Origin: Gordonibacter sp034932485
GTDB taxonomy: Bacteria > Actinomycetota > Coriobacteriia > Coriobacteriales > Eggerthellaceae
Length of the DNA: 64,000 nucleotides
Direction: 5' to 3'
NCBI GenBank assembly: GCA_034932485.1
Contig: JAYFOQ010000016.1
Location: 1-64,000 of the forward strand
The notes under the pieces are model-generated. The model had not been told where the DNA came from. It did not search any database and saw nothing but the letters and a program-made list of their open reading frames with translations. The position numbers and the translations under genes are program-made. Of this stretch, positions 16,853-24,785 are shown piece after piece (the stretch's first letter is position 1; each line of letters starts with the position of its first letter).

Positions 16853-18691
16853 TTGACTAAACTGTCGATTGCGCCGAAGGCCTCCTCTGATGCGTGTCTC
16901 GCTTCATATACCGAAAAGTTTACGCGGCGGGTGGAGACCACACCTCCGGGATCGTGTCCGTTGGCTGTACAGTTGTCTCTTTTGCAGGCGAGTGCTGCTC
17001 AGACGTGTGGTAAGTGCGTGCCTTGTCGCGATGGTATTTCGCAGATGACATTGTTGCTGCAGCAGATAGTGGCATGCAGCGCCGATGAAGCGGTTCTGGA
17101 GCGCTTGAAAATGCTTGCGGTAATGGTGCGTGATACTTCCGATTGTGCGATTGGATACGAGGCAGCAAACGCTCTTCTAGAGAGCATGGACGACTTCTCG
17201 AGCGAGTATCGAAGCCACGTGCAGGTGGGCCGGTGCACTTCGGGCGTGGGGCAGACGGTTCCTTGTGAGACTTTGTGTCCAGCGCATGTCGATGTTCCCG
17301 GCTATATCGCGCTCGTTGCCGAAGGTGACTATGCTGGTGCGGTGAACAGGGTGCGAAAAGACAACCCCTTTCCAACCGCTTGTGCTTTTGTCTGCGAACA
17401 TCCCTGTGAAGCACCGTGTCGTCGGGCCCTGCTCGATGCACCACTAAACATTCGAGGCATCAAGAAATTTGCGGTTGATCAGGCAGCAGCCGATACCGTG
17501 CCGCCGGCGCCGCGCAGTGTAGATACGGCGTGCACCGTGGCAGTGATAGGTGGAGGGCCAAGCGGTCTTACCTGCGCGTACTTTCTGGCGCTTATGGGGC
17601 ATCGCGTTACGGTGTTTGAGGAACGCGCTCAGTTGGGGGGTATGTTGCGTTACGGCATTCCTGCATACCGCTTTCCCCGGGAACGCTTGAACGAAGATAT
17701 TCGTGGCATTCTTAGTTCCGGTACCATTACGGCGCGTTGCAACGAGCATATTGATGCAGCGCGCATGCGCGAGATTGCAAGCGAGTATCATGCGGTATAT
17801 GTGGCTATTGGGGCGCAGGCGGGAAAGAAGCTGCGCATCGAGGGGGTTGATATACCAGGCGTGATGTCGGCAGTTGAGATGTTGGGGCGTATTGGTGAGG
17901 GCGACTATCCCGACTATACCGGGCAGCGGGTTGTGGTGGTGGGAGGCGGCAATGTGGCCATGGACTGTGCGCGCACGGCAGTGCGCGCTGGAGCTGCGGA
18001 AGTGTCGGTGGTGTATCGGCGCCGCAAGGAAGATATGACGGCGTTGCCGGCAGAAGTTGAAAGCGCTGTTGCTGAGGGTGTAGAAATGGTGGTACTCGAG
18101 GCTCCGGTTGCCATTGAGGCAAACGCAGCGGGGCGTTGTGCTGCATTGATAACACAACCGCAGATGATTGGCGCGGTACGTGGTGGACGGCCTGCGCCGG
18201 TCGCCGCCGATAAATCACAAACGCGCATTGAGGCTGACGTTGTTCTTGTTGCGGTGGGACAAGATGTGATGGTAGACCCCTTTGAGGAGTTCGGTATGGC
18301 TACGGACAAGGGCTGCTTTGAGGCCGATCAGTATTTGGCGGCCCGAGGAAAAGAAGGAGTGTTCGTGGGTGGTGACTGTCAGACGGGGCCTTCGACGGCG
18401 ATACGTGCGATTGCGGCAGGTAGGGTAGCAGCGCGCAATATTGACGAGCACTTGGGTTATCATCATAAGCTTTTCTGTGAAGCCAAGGTTCCGGCGCCGT
18501 GTGGGAACGACCGTACGCCTAAGGGCCGCGTTGAGATGATTGAGCGTCCGGCGCGTGAGCGCAAAAAAGATTTCTTGGAAGTGGAAATTGGCATGAGTCG
18601 CGAGGAAGTCGTGCAGGAGTGTGGACGCTGCCTGCGGTGCGATCATTTCGGTTGCGGAACGCTCGAGGGAGGCAGGAGTCAGTATGCCTAG
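16853..18691 (+). CDS. formate dehydrogenase electron-transfer subunit (NuoF C-terminal domain fused to GltD-type NADPH oxidoreductase)
   Basis: A 612-aa fusion. Residues ~40-115 match the NuoF 4Fe-4S end (CGKCVPCRDG), but the FMN/NADH-binding part of NuoF is missing. Residues ~125-220 are the GltD-like N-terminal Fe-S domain (CETLCPAHVDVPGY, CEHPCEAPCRR). The following FAD domain starts with VIGGGPSGLTCAYFLALMG, and the NAD(P) site is VVVVGGGNVAMDCARTA with an RRR-containing strand after it, which favours NADPH. The C-terminus has CGRCLRCDHFGCG. I chose TTG 16853 because GGGAGGAAACG precedes it; an upstream TTG at 16775 lacks one. Its last 8 bases overlap the start of the catalytic subunit, so the two subunits are translationally coupled. 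It probably passes electrons between formate dehydrogenase and NAD(P). Confidence 0.85.
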   Translation: MTKLSIAPKASSDACLASYTEKFTRRVETTPPGSCPLAVQLSLLQASAAQTCGKCVPCRDGISQMTLLLQQIVACSADEAVLERLKMLAVMVRDTSDCAIGYEAANALLESMDDFSSEYRSHVQVGRCTSGVGQTVPCETLCPAHVDVPGYIALVAEGDYAGAVNRVRKDNPFPTACAFVCEHPCEAPCRRALLDAPLNIRGIKKFAVDQAAADTVPPAPRSVDTACTVAVIGGGPSGLTCAYFLALMGHRVTVFEERAQLGGMLRYGIPAYRFPRERLNEDIRGILSSGTITARCNEHIDAARMREIASEYHAVYVAIGAQAGKKLRIEGVDIPGVMSAVEMLGRIGEGDYPDYTGQRVVVVGGGNVAMDCARTAVRAGAAEVSVVYRRRKEDMTALPAEVESAVAEGVEMVVLEAPVAIEANAAGRCAALITQPQMIGAVRGGRPAPVAADKSQTRIEADVVLVAVGQDVMVDPFEEFGMATDKGCFEADQYLAARGKEGVFVGGDCQTGPSTAIRAIAAGRVAARNIDEHLGYHHKLFCEAKVPAPCGNDRTPKGRVEMIERPARERKKDFLEVEIGMSREEVVQECGRCLRCDHFGCGTLEGGRSQYA

Positions 18692-21419
18692 CATTACGAT
18701 AAACGGAATACGTTGCGAGGCGCAGGTGGGCATGACGGTGCTGGAGGTGGCACGTGAGGTTGGCATTCGTATTCCGACGCTCTGCTACTTGAAGGATACG
18801 AGCGCGGTGGGTTCGTGTCGGATGTGCGTGGTGGAGGTTGAGGGTGTAGATTACCCGATGCCCGCCTGCACCACGGTGGTTCGTGAGGGCATGGGAGTGA
18901 AGACGGAGTCTTTGCGTTTAACCGAATATCGTCGCATGGCGTTAGAGCTATTGCTTGCCAATCATGGCACCGGATCGCTGGCCGACTGTTCAGCCTGCGA
19001 GAGTGATGGCAGATGCGAGTTTCAGACGCTTTGTCGCAAATATGGTGTGGTCGAAGCAGTGTCATGCGTGTCGGGACGCTTTGACGGTAGTAGGGTGGTC
19101 AAAGACAATGCCGTTGTAAAGAGCAACCCCTTTTTGTCTTACAATCCTTATTACTGCATTCTCTGTCAGCGTTGTGTGGGTGCCTGTAACACTGCGGCGC
19201 GCAACCATACCTTGCGTTCGGGAAAACGAGGGGTTCGCAGCTCTATCGAAGCACCTTTTGGCGAGGACTGGCACGACACGGCATGCGAATCGTGTGGTAA
19301 CTGTGCGCAAGCATGTCCGACTGGTGCTCTGTCAATGAAGCGTCGCGCGGGTTATCACGTTGGTCAGACCAATGCCGTGCGCACCACCTGTCCACATTGC
19401 GGCGTGGGATGTCAGATCGACTTGATAACCGAGGATAACCGGGTGGTAGATGCCGTGGGGGCACCGGGGCCTTCCAATAAAGCGCTTCTTTGCGTGAAGG
19501 GACGTTCTGCTAGTTTCGATTTCGTGCATGCGCCCGATCGTTTGCGTACGCCCCTTGTTAAAAATCGCATCACGGGTACGTTTGAGCCGGTAACATGGGA
19601 TGAAGCGCTCGATGTGGTGGCTGCGCGTTTGGGCGATTTGCGCGACGAGTATGGGGGAGAATCTCTCGCGGCCTTCGCCTGTTCTCGCTCGACCAACGAG
19701 GATGTGTACCTATTCCAGAAAATGGCGCGCACGGCGTTGAAAACTAACAACGTCGACTGCTGCGCCCGTGTTTGACACGCTCCCACGGTCGCCGGTCTGG
19801 CGACCATGCTTGGCTCGGGAGCAATGACGAACTCTATCGATGACGTGACGCAGGAAGCGGACGTTATCATGCTGGTGGGGTCAAACCCCGAAGAGGCACA
19901 TCCGGTTATTGGCATGCAGATTCGCGCTGCCGTGGAGCGGGGCTGTCGTCTTATTGTGGTGGATCCTCGCGACATAGGCTTATGCGCTCAGGCCGACATT
20001 CACTTGAAGCTAAAGCCGGGTACGAACGTAGCATTTGCAAACGCCCTGTTGAATTATCTTATTATTGAGGGACTGTACGACGAAGACTTTGTACGAAACC
20101 GTACCGAAGGTTTCGAAATTATGGCTGCAACAGTGCGGGGCTGTACGCCGGCATGGGCAGAAGATATCTGCGGTATTGATCGACGCGACCTAGTGGCTGC
20201 AGCAAAGATGTATGCAGCAGCAGAGCGTGCAGCTATTTTGTACTGTTTGGGCGTGACGGAGCATACGACGGGAACCGATGGCGTGATGGCGTTGTCGAAC
20301 CTAGCGATGGTTACGGGAAATTTGGGTCGCCCTGGTACTGGTGTAAACCCACTACGTGGACAAAATAACGTGCAGGGTGCCTGCGATATGGGTGCAAGTC
20401 CCGACGATTTTCCCGGTTACCAAAAGGTGGATAACCCTGCTGCTGCGGCGAAATTCGAGAAGGCTTGGGGTGTTCCGCTTGCGCGTGGGCGCGGGCTGAA
20501 AGCCACCGAGTGCTTTTCGGCAATGATGGAGGGTCGCATTAAGGGTCTTTTTCTGTTCGGTGAAGATCTCGTACGTACCGACCCTGATACTCATCACCTT
20601 ATTCGTGCACTTGAGGCGTTAGAATTTCTGGTAGTGGACGACTTATTCATGACGGAAACAGCAAAATACGCCGACGTGATCTTACCGGGTCGCAGCTATG
20701 CGGAGAAAGAGGGCACGTTTACCAACACCGAGCGTCGCGTGCAGCGTGTGCGCAAAGTGGTGGAGGGGCCCGAAGGCGCGCGTCTTGATACCGACATATT
20801 TACCGAGATTATGAATCGAATGGGCTATACGCAGCCATCTTTGGATGCTGCCGCGCTCATGGATGAGATAGCCTTGGTTACGCCGACATACGGCGGCGTG
20901 AGCCATGCCCGTCTCGATAGTGGGGAAGTGGCCGGTCGTGGCTTGCAGTGGCCTTGTCCGAGTGCCGATCACCCAGGCACACCTATTCTTCATGTGAGTG
21001 CCTTTGCTCTTGGTGTGGGAGCTTTTGCTACACCTGAATACCAACCCTCTGCCGAGCTACCCAATGCAGAGTATCCACTTATGCTCACGACGGGGCGTAT
21101 CCTTTACCAGTACAATGCTCGCGCTATGACTGGTCGCACCGAGGGCTTGAATGAAGTGGTCGACAGCTCGTTTATCGAGTTACACGTTCAGGACGCAAAG
21201 ATGGGCGGCATTGTTGATGGCGACCGTGTGCGCGTGGTATCGCGCCGCGGTGCGATAGAGGCTACGGCTCGTGTGTCGACCAAAACGTCGCCGGGTGAAA
21301 CATGGATGCCTTTTCATTTTCAGGATGGCAATAGCAACTGGTTGACTATCGCTGCGTTGGATCGCGTGTCAAAGACTCCCGAGTTTAAGGTGTGCGCGGT
21401 GCGGGTGGAGAAGACGTGA
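18684..21419 (+). CDS. fdhF: selenocysteine-containing formate dehydrogenase catalytic subunit
   Basis: It oxidises formate to CO2 at a Mo/W-bis-pterin centre. The gene is read through an in-frame UGA at 19773-19775 as selenocysteine (residue 364), giving 911 aa. The context CCARV-Sec-HAPTVAGL is the classic active site, with Cys replaced by Sec. The N-terminal ~240 residues are NuoG-like: a 2Fe-2S domain (GSCRMCVVEVEG), the His/Cys cluster segment with CSACESDGRCEFQTLC, and two ferredoxin clusters (CILCQRCVGAC, CESCGNCAQACP). CPHCGVGC begins the molybdopterin domain, and GNLGRPGTGVNPLRGQNNVQ and the C-terminal dinucleotide-binding domain are intact. ATG 18684 overlaps the upstream electron-transfer gene. 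No fdhD or selenocysteine machinery is visible here. An automated caller would split this gene in two. Confidence 0.95.
19773..19805 (+). promoter_or_regulatory. UGA-Sec codon with bacterial SECIS hairpin
   Basis: TGA at 19773-19775 is followed after exactly 11 nt by a perfect 7-bp stem (GGTCGCC 19787-19793 / GGCGACC 19799-19805) closing a GGTCT loop. Spacing and loop match the E. coli fdhF SECIS (loop AGGUCU). SelB would bind here to insert selenocysteine. Confidence 0.95.
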
Positions 21420-21639
21420 TCTCGGGGGCTACAGATAGAGAGGATTGAACGCCGTTTACCCAAAGCAAAGAGTGGTGTTTCTTCTTGGGAAGATTGAAGA
21501 TTTCGTCTCGTTTGCCAAACGCGAAGGGTGACGTATTGTTGACCCTTCCGTGCTCTGTTTGCGTTTTGGACTGGTGTTTAACATCCCCGCAATGTTGGTA
21601 TGGTATCGTTTTATGCAAACCGACTTTAGGAGGCACCGC

Positions 21640-22629
21640 ATGACGAAAACGCGCGTTGGCATTTTAGGATACGGCAACTTGGGGCGTGGTGTTGAGCTCG
21701 CCTGTAGACAAAACGACGATCTGGAACTGGTAGCGCTGTTTACGCGTCGTGATCCGGCTTCGCTCAAGCCTATGACAGAGGGTGTTGTGGTGTACTCTGC
21801 CGATGATATGGCAGCGCATGCTAACGACATTGATGTGCTCGTGTTGTGTGGGGGTAGCGCAAGCGATCTACCGGAGCAGACCCCGTCGTGTGCGGGTCTG
21901 TTCAATGTGGTCGATTCGTTTGATACGCACGCGAATATCCCAACACACTTCGCCGCGGTTGATGCTGCTGCGAAAGCTGGCGACAAGGTTGCTATTATCT
22001 CGGCGGGTTGGGATCCGGGCATGTTCTCTCTTGCCCGTTTGTATGCGGGTAGTGTTCTGCCCGAGGGTTGCGACTACACGTTCTGGGGCCGTGGCGTTTC
22101 TCAGGGTCATAGCGATGCTATTCGACGCATTGAGGGTGTTGCAGATGCGCGCCAGTACACCGTACCGGTTCCTGCTGCTCTTGAGGCGGTTCGCAACGGC
22201 GAAAACCCCGAGCTTACTACGCGCCAGAAGCACACACGTGAGTGCTATGTTGTGGCGAAAGAAGGGGCCGATGAGGCGGCTATCGAGCGTGCTATCGTTG
22301 ACATGCCGAACTACTTTGCCGACTACGACACTACGGTAACGTTCATTACGCAAGAAGAACTCGATCGCGATCATGCTGGCATTCCGCATGGCGGCTCGGT
22401 TATTCGTTCGGGCGTTACGGGTGAGAATGGTTGCAACAAGCATGTTATTGAATACTCGTTGACGCTTGATTCGAATCCTGAGTTTACCGGCAGCGTGTTG
22501 GCTGCTTGTGCCCGCGCGGCACATCGTCTGAGCCAGGAGGGCCAGACGGGCTGCAAGACGCTGTTCGACATTCCGCCAGCGTATCTGTCTTCCAAGAGCG
22601 CCGACGAACTGCGCGCTCATATGCTGTAA
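21640..22629 (+). CDS. ddh: meso-diaminopimelate dehydrogenase
   Basis: An NADPH-dependent enzyme that aminates tetrahydrodipicolinate directly to meso-DAP, a one-step bypass of the succinylase/acetylase lysine routes that supplies DAP for peptidoglycan. At 329 aa it has the normal family length. The dinucleotide fold is VGILGYGNLGRGVELA, followed by FTRRDP, CGGSASDLP, NVVDSFDTHANIP, SAGWDPGMFS, and the substrate loop TFWGRGVSQGHSDAIRRI. HIEYSLTL-type and final FDIPPAYLS elements are present. ATG 21640 has a strong TAGGAGG site; a longer upstream frame lacks one. It is monocistronic with a terminator just behind it. Confidence 0.94.
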   Translation: MTKTRVGILGYGNLGRGVELACRQNDDLELVALFTRRDPASLKPMTEGVVVYSADDMAAHANDIDVLVLCGGSASDLPEQTPSCAGLFNVVDSFDTHANIPTHFAAVDAAAKAGDKVAIISAGWDPGMFSLARLYAGSVLPEGCDYTFWGRGVSQGHSDAIRRIEGVADARQYTVPVPAALEAVRNGENPELTTRQKHTRECYVVAKEGADEAAIERAIVDMPNYFADYDTTVTFITQEELDRDHAGIPHGGSVIRSGVTGENGCNKHVIEYSLTLDSNPEFTGSVLAACARAAHRLSQEGQTGCKTLFDIPPAYLSSKSADELRAHML

Positions 22630-22642
22630 AAAGGTGATTTCG

Positions 22643-22680
22643 GGAGTGCTTGAGTTTAGTTTGCTCAAGCACTCCTAGTG
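22643..22680. terminator. bidirectional terminator between ddh and the thiamine operon
   Basis: A perfect 12-bp stem (GGAGTGCTTGAG / CTCAAGCACTCC) with a 9-nt loop and TAGTGTTTTA on the + side, placed between convergent stops. Confidence 0.8.
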
Positions 22681-22682
22681 TT

Positions 22683-22982
22683 TTATGCTTCGAGAAGGTT
22701 GTCTACTTTGGCAACCTTTTGTTGCATCATATTTGAGAACCCGGGTCTAACGTCGGCCTTCAGTACGACCTCGGTGCGAATACCTTTTTCGGCGAGGACG
22801 AATGTAGCCTCCTTCACAACCTGAAGCACTTCGTCCCATTCTCCTTCGATTTCGGTAAACATAGAGTTGGTTCGGTTTGGTAAGCCCGATTCTCGGATTA
22901 CGCGGATAACCTCAGCCACTTCGGGTGCGAGTTCGTCTCCTACTCCAACCGGCGCGATAGCTACGGCAATAAGGGTGTTCAT
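22683..22982 (-). CDS. MTH1187-family thiamine-binding protein (DUF77)
   Basis: A 99-aa cytosolic protein of the MTH1187/YkoF-like thiamine-binding family (PF01910). It contains the expected start MNTLIAVAIAPVG and IRESGLPNRTNSMFTEIEGEWDEV, with its ligand-site Asn/Thr residues, then KGIRTEVVLKADVRPG. Its gene follows thiM without a gap and shares the TPP riboswitch, which supports a thiamine-related role. Such proteins bind thiamine or its pyrimidine and may act as carriers or sensors. Confidence 0.88.
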   Translation of the reverse strand: MNTLIAVAIAPVGVGDELAPEVAEVIRVIRESGLPNRTNSMFTEIEGEWDEVLQVVKEATFVLAEKGIRTEVVLKADVRPGFSNMMQQKVAKVDNLLEA

Positions 22983-23819
22983 TTACGCCTCCAGGAAATC
23001 AAAAGAATTGTGGGCGATGTCGTTCGGCGTTGTGGTGTAGAGTTCGTCAAGGAAGGCAACTTGGAAGCTTCCGGGCGACAGTGTGCGTTGCCCGGCGTGC
23101 CTACCCGCCACGTTGTAAACGTTGGTTGCGGCTAGCGCCGCAATGAAGGGAGAAGTAGAGGTTGCATATACTGCCGCAACGCCACCAAGTGAGCATCCTG
23201 AACCGGTAATTTTTTTCATAAGCGTGGAGCCTCCGCGCGATAAAACGACCGTTGAGGTGCAAGCAACTAAATCAACCTCGCCCGATACCGCGACTGCGCC
23301 TCCCGTCCAGGCTGCCAGTGAGAGAGCGGCTTCAAGTGCTTCGTTCACCTCATCGGTTGAGTCCACGCCGCGGACTCGTGATGAATCGCCGCCTCCTTCA
23401 AGATTCCAGAGCCCTGCCAGTGCGATTATTTCAGAAGCATTGCCACGGATGATGCTGGGTTTATGGGCCTTGAGTTTGCGCAGTATCGCGGTACGTAACG
23501 ATCCGATGCCGATACCCACCGGATCGAGCACCCACGGCTTTCCTGCGTCGGACAAGACGCATGCTGCATGAGGGATGGATTCCTCGTGGACGGGTAGCAG
23601 TGTACCCATATTTATATAGAAGGCGCCGCCGGTATGAGCTAAGAATTCAGCCTCTTCGGCTAAATAGACCATGGCAGCCGAGCCCCCCACTGCAAGCTGG
23701 GCATTTGCTACGAAGTTCATGGTGGCTGCATTGGTAATGGACCCAGCAAGGGGGTTTGTTTTTCGCACTACCTCAGCTGCTTGTATTAGTTGCGTTTGTA
23801 TTTCTGTTCGATCAATCAA
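22983..23819 (-). CDS. thiM: hydroxyethylthiazole kinase
   Basis: It phosphorylates 4-methyl-5-hydroxyethylthiazole for thiamine salvage. With a TTG start at 23819 it has 278 aa, near the family norm; the site GAAAGGAG lies 9 nt upstream. An ATG at 23861 would add an odd Cys/Pro-rich 14-residue extension lying upstream of that ribosome site. Motifs are in order: KTNPLAGSITNAATMNF, MVYLAEEAEF, NMGTLLP, WVLDPVGIG, RGNASEI with the ATP-site Arg, and KKITGSGCSLGG with the catalytic-region Cys. TPP riboswitch and terminator precede it. The absence of other thi genes nearby points to salvage rather than synthesis. Confidence 0.93.
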   Translation of the reverse strand: MIDRTEIQTQLIQAAEVVRKTNPLAGSITNAATMNFVANAQLAVGGSAAMVYLAEEAEFLAHTGGAFYINMGTLLPVHEESIPHAACVLSDAGKPWVLDPVGIGIGSLRTAILRKLKAHKPSIIRGNASEIIALAGLWNLEGGGDSSRVRGVDSTDEVNEALEAALSLAAWTGGAVAVSGEVDLVACTSTVVLSRGGSTLMKKITGSGCSLGGVAAVYATSTSPFIAALAATNVYNVAGRHAGQRTLSPGSFQVAFLDELYTTTPNDIAHNSFDFLEA

Positions 23820-23880
23820 ATGTCCGCGCTCCTTTCGGGGGCAGGGTAAGAAGTTTGTCATTTACCGGCGTGTCTGTTTC

Positions 23881-23917
23881 TTAACAAAAGACGCCTACCG
23901 ATGTTGGCAGACGTCTT
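23881..23917 (-). terminator. riboswitch-controlled intrinsic terminator
   Basis: On the minus strand a 12-bp stem (with two G-U pairs) around an AACATC loop ends in CGTCTTTTGTT. It sits between the TPP aptamer and thiM, so ligand binding can permit termination before the coding region. Confidence 0.8.
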
Positions 23918-23933
23918 CTTTATGAAAACATGC

Positions 23934-24021
23934 TCCCTACACCAGTGTTAGCTGACAGGTTCAAAGGGTTAGGCCATTGCCTTCTCAACGTCTGTAGACT
24001 TACGTCCGCTTCAGTGCCCCT
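23934..24021 (-). ncRNA. TPP riboswitch (THI element)
   Basis: Read on the minus strand, the conserved 3' half is present as ACCCTTTGAACCTGTCAGCT followed by AACACTGGTGTAGGGA. The 5' half is AGGGGCACTGAAGCGG with GTTGAGAAGG after a short P3 insertion. These are the known pyrophosphate- and pyrimidine-binding elements of the TPP aptamer. A terminator hairpin follows about 20 nt later, then thiM and the thiamine-binding gene. It should switch the operon off when thiamine pyrophosphate is abundant. Confidence 0.9.
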
Positions 24022-24147
24022 GCATCATATTTGGTTTTATTCATGGTAGCACGTTGAACGAAGTTATCTTGCTCGGAAAAGCCAGGAAGAAAATAATGCC
24101 AAAATACTACCTATGTTGTCAGGAAGTCTTCGGTTTTTCCAGAACTC

Positions 24148-24176
24148 TTGCGAATTGAAAACACCAAAACTATACT
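24148..24176 (+). promoter_or_regulatory. sigma-70-type promoter of the peptide-export locus
   Basis: TTGCGA (24148-24153), a 17-nt spacer and TATACT (24171-24176), about 130 bp before the first gene of the export region. It is one of the best promoter matches noticed in the window. It drives a long run of closely packed genes; whether the alternative sigma factor implied by the RsbVW genes also acts here is unknown. Confidence 0.6.
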
Positions 24177-24305
24177 CGGCGCACGTCGTGAATATTAATT
24201 CCCTACGTTTTCGCGAAATGTTGCTCGCGCAGGGTTTTGGTGGCATTAAGGCTTGTCGATTCTGGGTGATCATTGCGGTACTGTTGCTTTTCTGGAGGGG
24301 TAATA

Positions 24306-24776
24306 ATGGGCGATCGAATCGAGAAGAAAAGCATTAAAAGTCCTGAGCAGCTAGAGGATGCCATCAAGATTTCGACATCGGGTGTTTGGGCGGTTGTTAT
24401 TCTGGGGTTGCTCGCGTTAGGACTCTTTTTTCTTTGGGCTAGTTTGGGAAGTATTTCTACTAAAGTAAGCTCGATGGCGTGGGTGGAAAACGGCAGGGGT
24501 GTTATGTATGTGCCCGCTGACAAAATGGACGGAGTTGATCTTACTAAAGAGGTACTGGTTGATGGATCATACTGCTCGATTGTATCTATATCGTCTGTCG
24601 CGATTTCAACCGAAGACCTAAAGGTGAGTATTCCAGACGAGGTATATTATCGCCTGAATCCCGCAGAGTGGACCTACGAGGTGCGATTTGATGCCTCAGC
24701 CAGTGATGAGGGCCTCAGAGTTGCGAGTGTCGTTACCGAGAGCATACGCCCTTTGTCGTTCTTGATTAAGGCTTAG
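24306..24776 (+). CDS. short HlyD-like membrane adaptor of the export system (first copy)
   Basis: A 156-aa protein with a cytoplasmic N-terminus, one membrane span at about residues 26-48 (AVVILGLLALGLFFLWASLG) and a small extracytoplasmic domain. It resembles the periplasmic-adaptor proteins (NHLM secretion protein/HlyD type) that accompany C39 ABC exporters, but those have ~400 aa. Here the coiled-coil hairpin is absent, which would suit a cell with a single membrane. The start at 24306 has the site GGAGGGGTAATA. It has a paralogue at 29263-29745 with the same layout. The C39 transporter gene begins nine bases after its stop. Confidence 0.6.
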   Translation: MGDRIEKKSIKSPEQLEDAIKISTSGVWAVVILGLLALGLFFLWASLGSISTKVSSMAWVENGRGVMYVPADKMDGVDLTKEVLVDGSYCSIVSISSVAISTEDLKVSIPDEVYYRLNPAEWTYEVRFDASASDEGLRVASVVTESIRPLSFLIKA

Positions 24777-24785
24777 GGAAACGTC

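Noticed and set aside
19773..19775. In-frame stop that would split the formate dehydrogenase gene
   Set aside because: The active-site context and the SECIS hairpin at the exact E. coli spacing show it is a selenocysteine codon, not a nonsense mutation.
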